A stretch of 64,000 nt of DNA from Iodobacter violaceini (GTDB taxonomy: Bacteria > Pseudomonadota > Gammaproteobacteria > Burkholderiales > Chitinibacteraceae), in assembly GCF_011601265.1 (NCBI RefSeq), contig NZ_JAAOLX010000001.1:558001-622000 (forward strand), written 5' to 3'. The notes below the pieces were generated by a model. The model saw only the letters and a list, made by a program, of their open reading frames with translations. It searched no databases and was not told where the DNA came from. How positions within the stretch are numbered: the first letter of the stretch is position 1; every line of letters begins with the position of its first letter. The position numbers were made by a program, and so were the translations under genes. Positions 19,272 through 28,800 of the stretch are shown one piece after another.

Positions 19272-20309
19272 ATGAAATATCACCTTTTACCCAAAACCGA
19301 TTTAAATATCTCAGCCCTCTGCCTTGGCACGATGACCTTTGGCGAGCAAAACAGCGAAGCCGATGCGCACGAGCAGCTGGATTACGCAGTGGCTGCGGGG
19401 ATCAACTTTATTGATACCGCCGAAATGTATCCCGTGCCAGGCAAGGCCGGGACTCAGGGCTTAACCGAAAGCTATGTAGGCAGCTGGCTGGCTAAGCAAA
19501 GCCGCGACAAGATTATTCTGGCCAGCAAGATTTCCGGCCCTAATCGCGGCATGGACTGGATACGCGGCGGGCCACAATTAAACCGGGAACAGATTCATGC
19601 TGCATGTGATGCCAGCTTAAAACGCCTGCAAACCGACTATATCGATCTTTACCAATTGCACTGGCCTGCCCGCCATGTACCGATGTTTGGGCAAAGCTAT
19701 TACGACCCCAAGCAAGAGCCTGCCCATACGCCGGATTTTACCGAGCAGCTTTCGGCACTCAATGAGCTGGTGCAGGCCGGTAAGGTGCGCCATATCGGCC
19801 TGTCGAATGAAACCCCATGGGGCGTGATGGAGGCCTGCCACGTCGCACAAACACAGTCATTGCCACGCATTGCCACCATTCAGAATGTATTTAATTTAAT
19901 TAACCGCAATTTCGAAAATGGCCTGGTTGAAACCTGCCATCGTCAGGATGTAGGCCTTCTGGCATATAGCCCGCTGGCGTTTGGCTTGCTTTCAGGCAAG
20001 TATTTTGACAACCCGCAAGCCGCTGGCCGGATGACGCGCTTTAGCAATTTTGGCGCACGTTACTTAAAACCCGCTGTACCTGGCGCAATTGAAGCTTATG
20101 TAAAGCTTGCCCGCGAGCATGGCTTATCGCCTGCACAAATGGCGCTGGCCTGGGTCAGCAGCCGCTGGTATGTGGCCAGCAATATTATTGGTGCCACCAC
20201 CATGGCTCAGCTTAAAGAAAACATTGGCAGTCTGGATATCGTGATTACACCAGAATTAGATGCAGCGATTGAAGCGATTCATAAGCAAAGCCCTAATCCT
20301 GCAAATTAA
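19272..20309 (+). CDS. tas: Tas-like NADP(H)-dependent aldo-keto reductase
   Basis: A 345-residue aldo-keto reductase closely resembling E. coli Tas. It starts MKYHLLPKTDLNISALCLGTM, and the AKR tetrad is visible: D in NFIDTAEMY, Y of the same block, K in ILASKISG and H in LYQLHWP. The long Tas-type loop (MFGQSYYDP) and the C-terminal IIGATTMAQLKENI cofactor-binding block are also present. Tas suppresses tyrosine auxotrophy in E. coli; its physiological substrate is uncertain. The ATG at 19272 is chosen because the 33 codons before it do not look like the family. Confidence 0.92.
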   Translation: MKYHLLPKTDLNISALCLGTMTFGEQNSEADAHEQLDYAVAAGINFIDTAEMYPVPGKAGTQGLTESYVGSWLAKQSRDKIILASKISGPNRGMDWIRGGPQLNREQIHAACDASLKRLQTDYIDLYQLHWPARHVPMFGQSYYDPKQEPAHTPDFTEQLSALNELVQAGKVRHIGLSNETPWGVMEACHVAQTQSLPRIATIQNVFNLINRNFENGLVETCHRQDVGLLAYSPLAFGLLSGKYFDNPQAAGRMTRFSNFGARYLKPAVPGAIEAYVKLAREHGLSPAQMALAWVSSRWYVASNIIGATTMAQLKENIGSLDIVITPELDAAIEAIHKQSPNPAN

Positions 20310-20625
20310 ATACATTAATTCTTTAGTTTACTGTCAGAAAAATTGGGCCTATTGCCAACTATATCCGCAACAGGCCCAATTTACCTGGCAAAGACTTAAT
20401 CCTTTCTGAATTAAATCAATATCGATTGCAAGCCTTTACTTCTATTTCAGAAATAACTCAGCTTTAAATGAGAACCGTTAAATCATCATTCTGAAAAAAC
20501 AGACCATTCATCCAGATAAAACCGTCCCGGGCACATTTGAATTAACGGCAATTGATTTTAATCAAAACCGCTCTATAAAGATGACAAGCATCTGCTTTTA
20601 ATCAGTCTCTCAAGAGGGTCATCTT
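20310..20625. other. Non-coding gap with long hairpin
   Basis: A 316-base gap without a credible ORF. It contains a strong imperfect hairpin (AAATTGGGCCTATTGC at 20340-20355 pairing with GCAACAGGCCCAATTT at 20367-20382, one mismatch). This may end the tas transcript, although no T run follows. The rest is AT-rich and probably holds the promoter of the soluble chemoreceptor gene; I see no convincing sigma-28 box. Confidence 0.5.
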
Positions 20626-21756
20626 ATGTTTGGTTTTACTCAAAAAACAGAAACAAAAAACACAGCAGATGTTCAACTCGACACGATGAAAGCAATTCTT
20701 GATCATGTAGATAATATGATCCTGCTCTGCGATACCAGCCATGAAAACAATGTGTTTTATGTGAATCAGACCGCAAAAAATGTTTTTGAAAAATATCGCA
20801 ATGAAATGACGCAAGTTTTACGGGGGGCAGACCCATCCACGGCACAGGGCAGCTCTATTCACCGCTTTCACCATAATCCGGAAAGGGTCAGGCGTATTTT
20901 GCAAGAATTGGGCAGCGGTGCAAAAAATGCCACCCACGTAGCTGATATTCCCTTAGGCAGCATTACTTTACGCACTAAGGCTTACCCAATCTGGGACGCA
21001 GCAGACTCCAGTAAAGTGAAATGCTATCTGGCCTGCTGGGAAGATATCACCAGCAAAGTAAAACACGAAGAGCTGCAAAAAGATGTTGCCTGCAAGGCTA
21101 ATGAGCTGCACGAACAGGTTTCTTATATTGCAGCCACAATGGAAGAAGTCAGCACCAGTATTGATGAAGTGGCCCATACCACGGCCGAAGCCAGCAACCG
21201 GGGCAATAGCGCCTTTGAAAGCGCCAATGAAGGGCAGGTTGTGGTGGAAGGCGCGGTGCGCGGTATGCGTGATGTGGCTGAATTAGTCCGCACCACAGCC
21301 GGTGTTATTGGCCAGCTCAATACCCAATCCGACAAAATTGGTGTGATTGTAGGCGTAATTAAAGATATCGCCGATCAGACCAATTTACTGGCACTGAACG
21401 CCGCCATTGAAGCCGCGAGAGCAGGCGATACAGGCCGGGGCTTTGCGGTGGTCGCCGATGAAGTGCGTAAATTATCCGAACGCACCGCCAAAGCCACCGC
21501 CGAAATTGGCGCTTTGATTCACTCCATCCAAATGGAAATCGAACGTGCAGTAGGCACCATGAATTCGGGTGAAAAAGATGTCACAGCTGGCGAGGAAAAA
21601 GCGATAAGCGCAGAAAAAGCTTTAGTTCGGATCGTGCAGGATGTAGGCGCGATGCGTAATCTGATCGGCGAAATTTCCGGTGCATCCGAACAGCAAGCAA
21701 GCTCTGTAAGAGATATTGCCCAGCGGCTGGAAATCATTACTTCACAGCAATCTTAA
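20626..21756 (+). CDS. Soluble chemoreceptor with N-terminal PAS-like domain
   Basis: A 376-residue cytoplasmic methyl-accepting protein without any membrane helix. Residues about 20-140 form a PAS-like sensor ([24 protein letters not shown], later [11 protein letters not shown] and [10 protein letters not shown]), the usual arrangement for intracellular or redox/energy sensing. The signalling domain follows, with tip [37 protein letters not shown]. It ends soon after the methylation helix, with no tether. The start ATG has an AGAGGG site upstream. A bidirectional terminator separates it from ahpC. The cofactor or ligand cannot be read from sequence. Confidence 0.92.
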   Translation: MFGFTQKTETKNTADVQLDTMKAILDHVDNMILLCDTSHENNVFYVNQTAKNVFEKYRNEMTQVLRGADPSTAQGSSIHRFHHNPERVRRILQELGSGAKNATHVADIPLGSITLRTKAYPIWDAADSSKVKCYLACWEDITSKVKHEELQKDVACKANELHEQVSYIAATMEEVSTSIDEVAHTTAEASNRGNSAFESANEGQVVVEGAVRGMRDVAELVRTTAGVIGQLNTQSDKIGVIVGVIKDIADQTNLLALNAAIEAARAGDTGRGFAVVADEVRKLSERTAKATAEIGALIHSIQMEIERAVGTMNSGEKDVTAGEEKAISAEKALVRIVQDVGAMRNLIGEISGASEQQASSVRDIAQRLEIITSQQS

Positions 21757-21761
21757 GCTTC

Positions 21762-21804
21762 AAAAAAAATCCCCCGCAGGCACAAGGCCAGCGGGGGATT
21801 TTTT
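21762..21804. terminator. Bidirectional terminator between chemoreceptor gene and ahpC
   Basis: The 10-bp stem AATCCCCCGC (21768-21777) / GCGGGGGATT (21791-21800) is flanked by an A run on the left and a T run on the right, so it works for both converging genes. Confidence 0.9.
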
Positions 21805-21829
21805 GACTAAATAAAAAGCTTTTTAGTGC

Positions 21830-22435
21830 TTACAGATCTTTAGCGTTTTTAGCCAGGTAGTCAGCAACGCCAGCAGCATCTGCCTTCATCCCTGCCTTAC
21901 CTTTGTTCCAGCCAGCCGGGCAAACTTCGCCGTGCTCTTCTGTGAATTGCAGTGCATCTACCACGCGCAGCATTTCGCTGATATCACGGCCCAGTGGCAG
22001 GTTGTTTACTACCTGGTGCTGAACAACGCCTGATTTATCGATCAGGAAAGAGCCGCGCAATGCAACGCCAGCACCAGCCAGCTCTACATCATAAGCCTGG
22101 CAAATTTCGTGCTTGATATCGGCAACCAGGGTGTAACCAACCTGGCCAATACCGCCTTTTTCTACCGGAGTGTTACGCCATGCAGCGTGAGTAAACTGGC
22201 TGTCGATCGACACGCCGATTACTTCTACATTACGTGCTTTGAATTCTTCCAGACGGTGATCAAAAGCGATCAGCTCGGATGGGCAAACGAAAGTGAAATC
22301 GAGTGGATAAAAGAACACCACGGCGTATTTACCAGCGGTTGCTGCCTTAAAGTTGTAGCTTTCTGTGATCTCGCCATTACCGAGAACGGCTGCTGCGGTG
22401 AAATCTGGTGCGCTTTTACCAACGAGTACGGCCAT
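21830..22435 (-). CDS. ahpC: AhpC-type 2-Cys peroxiredoxin
   Basis: Reduces hydrogen peroxide and organic peroxides in the cytoplasm. The 201-residue protein belongs to the typical 2-Cys Prx1/AhpC group: peroxidatic cysteine in DFTFVCPSE (about residue 52) and resolving cysteine in GEVCPAGW (about 172). The GGxG motif is GGIG, and the C-terminal YF motif of hyperoxidation-sensitive Prxs is absent, so it should be robust. AGGAG precedes the ATG. No ahpF or thioredoxin reductase gene is adjacent, so the reductant is unknown. I found no clear OxyR site. Confidence 0.95.
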   Translation of the reverse strand: MAVLVGKSAPDFTAAAVLGNGEITESYNFKAATAGKYAVVFFYPLDFTFVCPSELIAFDHRLEEFKARNVEVIGVSIDSQFTHAAWRNTPVEKGGIGQVGYTLVADIKHEICQAYDVELAGAGVALRGSFLIDKSGVVQHQVVNNLPLGRDISEMLRVVDALQFTEEHGEVCPAGWNKGKAGMKADAAGVADYLAKNAKDL

Positions 22436-22619
22436 GCTGATGCTCCTAATTGTTTTAAAAAATTAAACCCGCTGTATTCTGGGGTAATTAGTCGGACTCT
22501 GTCCAATCAACAAAGTTCATCTTCATCATAGCTTTTCTCAATGAAGCATTTATGAATACGGCAGAGCCAGCATGCTTCTTTTTGAGCAAAAAACAAGATG
22601 ATGAATCCATATAATCCAC

Positions 22620-24653
22620 TCAAACCTTAAAGCGATCCACTGCTTTTTGTAAATCAGAAGAAAGATCGCTTAAGTTTCTGGCTGCATCACGCACCTGCTG
22701 CAAGGCCTGGTTATTATCGTGCACCATGGTGTTGATTTTATCCACATTGTGCGAGATATCCTCCGTGGCCTTGGATTGCAGCGCCGTTGTTTTGGCAATG
22801 TGATGAACGCTTTCCGACATTTTATTTGTGCCCGCAGTGATTTCAGCAATCTGATCTGCCGCCTCCCTGGATAACTCCACGCCTTCTTCCACCTGCTGCA
22901 AAGCCAGCTCCATACCCTGCGCCGCCTGCATTGTTTCATCCTGAATCAGCGTAATCATTTTGCCAATATCCAGCGTGGCATTGCTGGTGTTCTCTGCCAG
23001 CTTTCTGACTTCATCGGCCACCACGGCAAAGCCACGGCCCTGCTCTCCTGCTCTGGCTGCTTCAATTGCTGCATTTAAAGCCAGTAAATTGGTTTGATCT
23101 GCTACGCCACGAATCACACCAACCACATTTGAAATCTCTGTTGAGCGCGCTCTTAAACCATTCATCAAGACGGATTGCGCCTTCACTACGGCCTCAATTT
23201 TAGCGATTTCACCCGAGGTGGCCCGCACACCAAATTCGGCCTGGCGCGCATTGGTTTCAGCAACGTGACTCATGGTTTCTGTGGCAAGGGCATTTTCGGC
23301 AATTAAATTAATCCCCACTGACACTTCTTCAATCGCGCCTGCCGTTTGCTCTGCAGCCTGAGCCTGCATCGTTGAGCCCTGCGCTACCGTATCCGCGTGG
23401 CCAGCCAGATGGGCAATTTGTGCGTTCAGTTCTCTAACTTGCAGCTTCACCATGCTGATCATTTCGGCCAAAGACGCTACAAACAGATTGAAGGCCTGCG
23501 AAGTACGGCCAATTTCATCGCCGCTGCTCACCTCTAAGCGATGGCTTAGATCAGCATCCCCTGCCGACAATTGCATCATGGCCTGATTTAATCTCAAAAT
23601 AGGCTGAGTTAAATAGCTGAGCGTGGCAGACAGAATAAGCGACAATAAAATTAAACCCAGCCCGCCAATTAAAAATGACATTCGCAACAAGCGATCAGAG
23701 CGTGCATAAAACTCGGAAATGGGCACATTAATTATAAGACTCCAGACTGTGCCGCTTTTGCCCATTTTAACCGGCATAAAAAATCGAATAAAACCGCCAT
23801 TTTCAATATGCAAAGATTTACCCGTCTGAACTTCTGCCAATACATTGGCAGGTATTTCACTGCTATTAACAGGCTTGGCTAAAAACGCAGAATCCGGGTG
23901 GCTGCCATAGAGCCCTCCCGCACTGATTAAACTGATAAAACCGCTTTCAAAGACTTTGACCTGACTCAGCGTTTTTTGTAAATCACTCATTGGAATATCG
24001 CTGCCCGCCACCCCTAAAAACTGGCCCTGATACTGCAAAGGCAAAGCAAACGACATCATTAAGACTTTGGTATCACTATCCACATAGGGCTCAATGACAG
24101 TTTGCCTGCCAGAAGCTTTAGGCGCGGTGTAATAGGCGCCGCCATAATAAGCCTCTTCCCATTTGCGGATAGCCGCCTCATCCATTCCCTCGCTGTAGGC
24201 GTATTCCATCAGCTCTGTTTTTTCGCCCTTGCGCAAAGCCCATGGTGCATAAGCCCCGGAAGGATAAGCCGTTTTATCTTTGGTAAATTCAGCATCTTTG
24301 CCATCAAATTTACCGTGCTCATAAATCAGCCACAGATCATACAGATCAGCATTATCTTTTAATGCCTGCAGCAGCAGGCTGTTGGTTTGATTACGCTGCA
24401 ACAGGCCGTGCTGCTTGCTGCTTTCCAATCCGCTGACCAGTGTCTGCAAGGGGCCCAGTGGTTTTTCCAGCTCGTTTTGCGCAAATAAGGCATAGCGTTT
24501 CGCCATATTCTCTGCACTGCTAAAAGACTCGGCACTCATTTCCTGCCGCGTATTCCAGGCCAGCACAGACAGCATCAATCCTAAAATAACAAATAAAGAG
24601 CCCAGCACTGTCAGCATTATTTTGGCGCGAAAACCAAGCTTTCCCATGGGCAT
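22620..24653 (-). CDS. Methyl-accepting chemotaxis protein with dCache sensor
   Basis: Chemoreceptor of about 677 residues. TM1 is about 12-32, the periplasmic dCache domain about 35-310, and TM2 about 318-340, then HAMP ([20 protein letters not shown]) and MA with tip [20 protein letters not shown]. The sensor differs from the receptor at 3818: where that one has RPWY, this has [11 protein letters not shown], so the amino-acid signature is missing and the ligand class is probably different. Start choice is uncertain: GTG at 24656, ATG at 24653 and ATG at 24647 all follow AAAGGG. The C-terminus is DRFKV. Confidence 0.93.
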   Translation of the reverse strand: MPMGKLGFRAKIMLTVLGSLFVILGLMLSVLAWNTRQEMSAESFSSAENMAKRYALFAQNELEKPLGPLQTLVSGLESSKQHGLLQRNQTNSLLLQALKDNADLYDLWLIYEHGKFDGKDAEFTKDKTAYPSGAYAPWALRKGEKTELMEYAYSEGMDEAAIRKWEEAYYGGAYYTAPKASGRQTVIEPYVDSDTKVLMMSFALPLQYQGQFLGVAGSDIPMSDLQKTLSQVKVFESGFISLISAGGLYGSHPDSAFLAKPVNSSEIPANVLAEVQTGKSLHIENGGFIRFFMPVKMGKSGTVWSLIINVPISEFYARSDRLLRMSFLIGGLGLILLSLILSATLSYLTQPILRLNQAMMQLSAGDADLSHRLEVSSGDEIGRTSQAFNLFVASLAEMISMVKLQVRELNAQIAHLAGHADTVAQGSTMQAQAAEQTAGAIEEVSVGINLIAENALATETMSHVAETNARQAEFGVRATSGEIAKIEAVVKAQSVLMNGLRARSTEISNVVGVIRGVADQTNLLALNAAIEAARAGEQGRGFAVVADEVRKLAENTSNATLDIGKMITLIQDETMQAAQGMELALQQVEEGVELSREAADQIAEITAGTNKMSESVHHIAKTTALQSKATEDISHNVDKINTMVHDNNQALQQVRDAARNLSDLSSDLQKAVDRFKV

Positions 24654-24656
24654 CAC

Positions 24657-25044
24657 CCTTTAAAAAGGAGAAGGATTGAGACGTAAGAGTAGCCGCATTT
24701 AATCCCGGACGTATGAGTATTTCCGCATAAAACTTATAAAAAAACAGCACATAAAATGCAGAAAAATAACATCATAAGTACGCACAATTCAAAGCAGCTG
24801 CTTACTAAGAAAATGAACAAATACAGTGCAATGTAAGCAATATACAAACAATGCACCACCCCATAATGTCCCTAATACCTTTAAGGCCAGAATGCAGTAC
24901 TGCAATAGCCAATGAGTGTTAGCATCAGATTCCCCTGACTATGTACCTGCCCCGCCGAATACTAATCCTTCTTGCAAAACCCTTCTTGTAGAAGCGTTGC
25001 GTCGGTTCGAAAAGCATCCTACGCCGCACCTGCAAAAGGCCCCA
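24657..25044. other. Divergent intergenic region
   Basis: A 388-base gap between the leftward chemoreceptor and the rightward methyltransferase. It is AT-rich near the receptor and should hold both promoters. A perfect 12-bp palindrome TGCAGTACTGCA is at 24893-24904. An in-frame extension of the methyltransferase (GTG at 24916) runs through its right end but does not look like protein. No RNA gene or terminator was recognised. Confidence 0.4.
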
Positions 25045-25719
25045 ATGCCCCATCTCGCCCCTCTTGGCTATCAAGTCAAAACTCATGATATTGCCGTTGC
25101 CGGCGGTTTAAATTTAAATATCCGCTCTTTGCTCGATATTCAGCAGTATTTCGATCCCGATGGCGAAGCCGAAGATGCAGGCATCTCTGCAGCCAGCTGG
25201 CCACTCTTTGGTCTGGTTTGGCCTTCAGCCCAAAAACTGGCCGATTTAATGCAGATTTATACCCTTGGGGAAAGACGGATTCTGGAAATTGGCTGTGGCC
25301 TGGCACTGGCAAGTATGGTGGTGCACCGCAGACATGGCGATATCACCGCCAGCGATTGCCACCCCTTAACCGAAACGTTTCTGAATGCCAATCTGCAGCT
25401 CAATACCCTGCCTGCGCTGAAATACAGCACCGGCAACTGGGACAGGGCCAATCCTGAATTAGGGAAGTTTGATCTCATCATTGGCAGCGATATTCTGTAC
25501 GAGCGCAACCAGCCTGCAGCCCTTGCGCTCTTTATTGATTTGCATGCTGCTGCTTTTGCCGAGGTGCTGATTATTGATCCCAACCGCGGCAACCGCAGCG
25601 CCTTCAACCGCCAGATGGCCGGGCACGGCTTTGGGCTTTATGAAACGCTGATCAATACCCCTTTGCACGATGGCAGTGCTTATAAGGGAAGGCTATTGAG
25701 ATATATACGCGGGGGTTAA
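25045..25719 (+). CDS. Class I SAM-dependent methyltransferase (METTL21/Nnt1-like)
   Basis: A 224-residue Rossmann-fold methyltransferase. The SAM-binding motif I is RRILEIGCGLALAS, the acidic end of strand 2 is ITASDCHPLTETFLNAN, and motif IV is FDLIIGSDILYERNQ. The ASWPLFGLVWPSAQKLAD block before motif I resembles the protein-lysine methyltransferase group (methyltransf_16), so a protein substrate is possible. ATG at 25045 is chosen because AAAAGG lies five bases upstream and the family start is close. The stop overlaps the end of the convergent exonuclease gene by four bases. Confidence 0.8.
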   Translation: MPHLAPLGYQVKTHDIAVAGGLNLNIRSLLDIQQYFDPDGEAEDAGISAASWPLFGLVWPSAQKLADLMQIYTLGERRILEIGCGLALASMVVHRRHGDITASDCHPLTETFLNANLQLNTLPALKYSTGNWDRANPELGKFDLIIGSDILYERNQPAALALFIDLHAAAFAEVLIIDPNRGNRSAFNRQMAGHGFGLYETLINTPLHDGSAYKGRLLRYIRGG

Positions 25720-26339
25720 ACAACGGGCTGGCGGCGCAATTTTAAAAACACCATCGCCGCCAGAAGCGCATCGTTCAGCGGATCATGCCGGGGCAAGTCG
25801 GGCAGGTTTAGCGTTTGCAGAATATGGCTCAGGCTCAGATCCACATCAGGGCGATGCGCCGTTACCATTTGATCATAAAATAAGCCGGACACCTCGATGC
25901 TGGCATTAGGTAAAGCCACACCCAGCATGGGTTTGAGCAGACGATTGAGCACCGCCAAATCAAATTCCAAATAATAACCCACCAGGGGCCGTGGCCCGAT
26001 AAAGTGCAGCAAGGCCGACAGAGCCTCCTCTATCGCCATGCCCTCTTGCACATCCTGATGGCGCAAACCATGCACGGCAATGCTGGCCGGATCAATCTGC
26101 CCAGCAGGTTTTACTAATAATTTAAGATGCTCTGAGACGATAATCCGCGAGCCTTTTATTCTGATTGCGGCGATGCTTAAAATCTCTGCCTGCCTTGGAT
26201 CAAGGCAGCTCATTTCGCAATCAAGGCTCACGTATTCCCCAGCCGGGGCCTCATCCCACAAACAGGCAAACGCCGGGTTTGCCAGCGCCTGGCTGCGCGA
26301 TCTGCGCCAGCGTTGCCAATAATCCATCAGGCCACTCAT
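25716..26339 (-). CDS. DEDDh 3'-5' exonuclease (DnaQ/PolC-epsilon-like)
   Basis: A 207-residue exonuclease of the DnaQ-like DEDDh family. ExoI is SLDCEMSCLD (D and E catalytic), the VHGLRHQDV segment is the usual post-motif-I element, ExoII is VGYYLEFDLAVLN (D), and ExoIII is RHDPLNDALLAA (H and D). All catalytic residues are present. It lacks the helicase or GIY domains of other family members. ATG at 26339 overlaps the stop of a 33-codon ORF by one base (TGATG), so translation is probably coupled. It is the last gene of an operon led by the DUF294/CBS gene, a pairing seen in many betaproteobacteria. Target unknown (DNA or RNA). Confidence 0.9.
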   Translation of the reverse strand: MSGLMDYWQRWRRSRSQALANPAFACLWDEAPAGEYVSLDCEMSCLDPRQAEILSIAAIRIKGSRIIVSEHLKLLVKPAGQIDPASIAVHGLRHQDVQEGMAIEEALSALLHFIGPRPLVGYYLEFDLAVLNRLLKPMLGVALPNASIEVSGLFYDQMVTAHRPDVDLSLSHILQTLNLPDLPRHDPLNDALLAAMVFLKLRRQPVV

Positions 26340-26440
26340 CACATGCCCGGCTTGAAATGATGGCTGATCAGCTGACAATATTTCTTCACCACCGGCAGCA
26401 TGCCTTTTAATCGCTCAGGCACTGGGGTAAAGGCACTCAT
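26339..26440 (-). CDS. Micro-ORF (33 aa) derived from duplicated 3' end of the DUF294 gene
   Basis: An ATG at 26440 overlaps the stop of the DUF294 gene (ATGA), and the TGA overlaps the exonuclease start (TGATG). The ORF is thus coupled on both sides. Its peptide ends VVKKYCQLISHHFKPGM, nearly the same as the C-terminus of the upstream protein (VVKQFRQLISHHFKLGML). At DNA level, bases 26341-26400 and 26442-26500 match with an offset of about 101. I infer a tandem duplication of the gene end. Whether the peptide has a function or only keeps the exonuclease coupled is unknown. Confidence 0.6.
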   Translation of the reverse strand: MSAFTPVPERLKGMLPVVKKYCQLISHHFKPGM

Positions 26441-28230
26441 AACATGCCCAGCTTGAAATGATGGCTGATCAGCTGGCGAAATTGCTTCACCACCGATAGT
26501 GTATCTTTTAATAACTCGCGCTCTAAGGTAGTTAAAGCAGCAGGATCGATCAGATGATCAACCGGCTTATCCATAGCCTGATTAAGCAGCCCAGCTTTCA
26601 GCTGCAGGCCCTGTAAAAACGCCAGAGACTCAGCCAAATCACGGCCAAAATTCTCATTTAAATGGCCGGTATCGCTTAAACGCTGAATGCGCTGGTAGCT
26701 ATTACACTCATCTATCCCATATTGCAGAGCAAGGCTGCGCAGGCCGTGCACCACAGGGAAAATGCCGCCTTTTTTAATATCCAGCGCATCCTTATCCGGC
26801 CCGGCTATAGCAATCAGCCTGGAAAACAGATTAATCGGCGGAGAGAATTGCTCTACAGGGAAGGCAAAGCGCGATAAAAATGCCGCGTTATCGCCTAAAT
26901 CCTGCTGCAAATACTGGCGCAGCCTCTCAAACAAAGCCAGCTGCCCGCAGACTGGCCGTGCATCCAGCCAAATCGCCATATGCATCACGTTTTCGCCGCT
27001 GGCGCTGCTGGTCCAGGTATTTATCTGCCGCTTATACTCCGACACGCTTTGCCGCCACAGCGGGTTAGAAACCATCACTAAACCCGGGCAAGGCGGATAG
27101 CCAAAGGCGATCAGATGCTGATTAAATTCACGACACACGCGCTCCAGATCCGGATGCTGATAGCCATCTTCAATAATCAGCGCATTATCCTGATCGGTAT
27201 TTAAGATTTGCTCGCCCCGCCCTTCCGAGCCTAAAACCAGCAGGCACACATGCGGCAGCATCTCTGGCGGGGCCAGCAGGGTAAACAAGCGGCTGAATAA
27301 ACGCTGACGAATTTCCCCGACCAGCTCGGCCAGCAAGGTGATTTTCATGCCATTGCCGTGCAGTGTGCGTATTAATTGCTGCGTGCTTTTCACCGCAGCC
27401 AAAAGCGCATCAGGGTGATTTGCACGGCCAATTTGCGCGGTAATGCCACGTGGATTATTGGCGTTATTAAAAAACGCCGACATCAGCTCCACCTGCTCCA
27501 GCACGCCGCAAACCTCGTCACCCTCCAGCACCACCAGCCTTTGCACCGAGTGACGCATCATCAAGAGCATGGCGTGGTGCAAATCATCTTCGGCTTTTAC
27601 GCAAATCAGCGGGCGCTTAAGGTGGCGGTAAATGGCTTCATGATTGGCATCCAGCCCATCCACCACCACATTGCGTAAATCGCTTTGAGTAAAAATCCCC
27701 ACGCCCTCCGCTTCCCGCACCAACACCGCCCGGCTGTGCGCACGTTTCATCAGCCGCGCCGCATCCATCACCGTGGCGCTTTCTGCCAGCCAGCAAGGCG
27801 TATGCAAGACCGCATCAGCTACCCTGGGCTGCAGCTCTTGCACGGGCTGGCTGAGCGCGGCCAGTTTACGCGCCACATCGGCGTAAAAAAACGCCGCAAA
27901 CTGGCTGTTGGCATCGCTGATTTTCATCGCCACATCGCGCCGGATATGCCAAAGCAGCGTGTCTTCTTGCGCATGCAAAGTGCAGCAGGCATTGCCACTA
28001 AGCAGCGATTTGCTATCAAGCACATCAAAGCAGCCATAAAAGCCGGACTCGCCCGCCTCCCTGACCAGGCCTTTCATCACCACCAGCAAGGCATCCACCC
28101 CCTCACCCTGCTGCTGGATCACCGATCCGGCCGCGTAATAAGCCACATCCAGCGCTGCAGCCACACGATCCCGCTCTGCGGTATTCAGGCTATTAAACGG
28201 CGCACGATTAAAATCAAAAGATGTCGTCAT
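26437..28230 (-). CDS. cNMP-binding/CBS/DUF294 putative nucleotidyltransferase
   Basis: A 597-residue regulatory protein. Order: cyclic-nucleotide-binding-like domain (about 10-125), two CBS domains (about 145-255), a DUF294 GlnD/GlnE-like nucleotidyltransferase domain with GSEGRGEQILNTDQDNALI (the GSxxRxEQ...DxD pattern, about 335-355), and DUF294_C to the end. Relatives sit near acetate or signalling genes and may nucleotidylate a partner protein; the target is unknown. It leads an operon with the 33-codon ORF and the DEDDh exonuclease, so the exonuclease may belong to the same pathway. Confidence 0.9.
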   Translation of the reverse strand: MTTSFDFNRAPFNSLNTAERDRVAAALDVAYYAAGSVIQQQGEGVDALLVVMKGLVREAGESGFYGCFDVLDSKSLLSGNACCTLHAQEDTLLWHIRRDVAMKISDANSQFAAFFYADVARKLAALSQPVQELQPRVADAVLHTPCWLAESATVMDAARLMKRAHSRAVLVREAEGVGIFTQSDLRNVVVDGLDANHEAIYRHLKRPLICVKAEDDLHHAMLLMMRHSVQRLVVLEGDEVCGVLEQVELMSAFFNNANNPRGITAQIGRANHPDALLAAVKSTQQLIRTLHGNGMKITLLAELVGEIRQRLFSRLFTLLAPPEMLPHVCLLVLGSEGRGEQILNTDQDNALIIEDGYQHPDLERVCREFNQHLIAFGYPPCPGLVMVSNPLWRQSVSEYKRQINTWTSSASGENVMHMAIWLDARPVCGQLALFERLRQYLQQDLGDNAAFLSRFAFPVEQFSPPINLFSRLIAIAGPDKDALDIKKGGIFPVVHGLRSLALQYGIDECNSYQRIQRLSDTGHLNENFGRDLAESLAFLQGLQLKAGLLNQAMDKPVDHLIDPAALTTLERELLKDTLSVVKQFRQLISHHFKLGML

Positions 28231-28416
28231 AAATCCCCCAATATCTGATTTTAGATTTAAGGGTGAGAGAAAGGCAGACAGATCTGCTTGCTTATTGATT
28301 TGGATCTGATGTTACCCGGTAAAACCCAAATTTTAATACACTGAGAATTCAGCGTTGCGGGGAGGAAAACACTGAAAGACAAAGCTGATGGTGGTGGGCT
28401 ATTGCCATCCCTGAGA

Positions 28417-28453
28417 CGAAAAAAAACCCTTGATCAACAAGGGCTGTTTTTTC
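28417..28453. terminator. Terminator of tRNA-Ser (works both ways)
   Basis: The leftward reading is AGCCCTTG-TTGAT-CAAGGGTT followed by eight T. The rightward reading also ends in a T run. It lies about 75 bases past the 3' end of the tRNA. Confidence 0.85.
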
Positions 28454-28527
28454 CGGGGCGTTTGAAGCGCATTTAAACTCGCTCAGTTCCCATTATTACT
28501 ACTTGACTCTGCCAAGTAAGAAACACT

Positions 28528-28620
28528 TGGCGGAGAGCAAGGGATTCGAACCCTCGATACAGGTTTTGCCCGTATGCTCCCTTAGCAGGGGAGTGCCTTC
28601 GACCACTCGGCCAACTCTCC
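28528..28620 (-). tRNA. tRNA-Ser (anticodon GCU)
   Basis: A 93-base class II tRNA with encoded CCA. The acceptor GGAGAGT pairs with GCTCTCC. The anticodon stem CTCCC/GGGAG encloses CTGCTAA (anticodon GCT, reading AGC/AGU). A long variable arm (CATACGGGCAAAACCTGTATC) and the T loop TTCGAAT are clear. Confidence 0.97.
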
Positions 28621-28633
28621 ATCAAGACTGCGA

Positions 28634-28663
28634 ATCATACTCAGCTACTTACACCCAAGTCAA
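28634..28663 (-). promoter_or_regulatory. Promoter of tRNA-Ser
   Basis: Minus-strand TTGACT (28658-28663) and TATGAT (28634-28639) are separated by 18 bases, ending 14 bases before the tRNA 5' end. This is a good sigma-70 type promoter. Confidence 0.7.
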
Positions 28664-28800
28664 TAAAAACTTTCAACCATGCCCGAATATATTCATTCAG
28701 CATAACCCCTAACGTTAAAGAAGGCCCGGGGTAAGCCCCTCAAAGCACATCTCAAAAAGACATTATTCCCCAGTGCTTTGAATCAGGTATCCAGCAAAGC

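Noticed and set aside
24916-25044. N-terminal extension of the methyltransferase to GTG 24916
   Set aside because: The 43 extra residues do not look like protein, and ATG 25045 has a better ribosome binding site.
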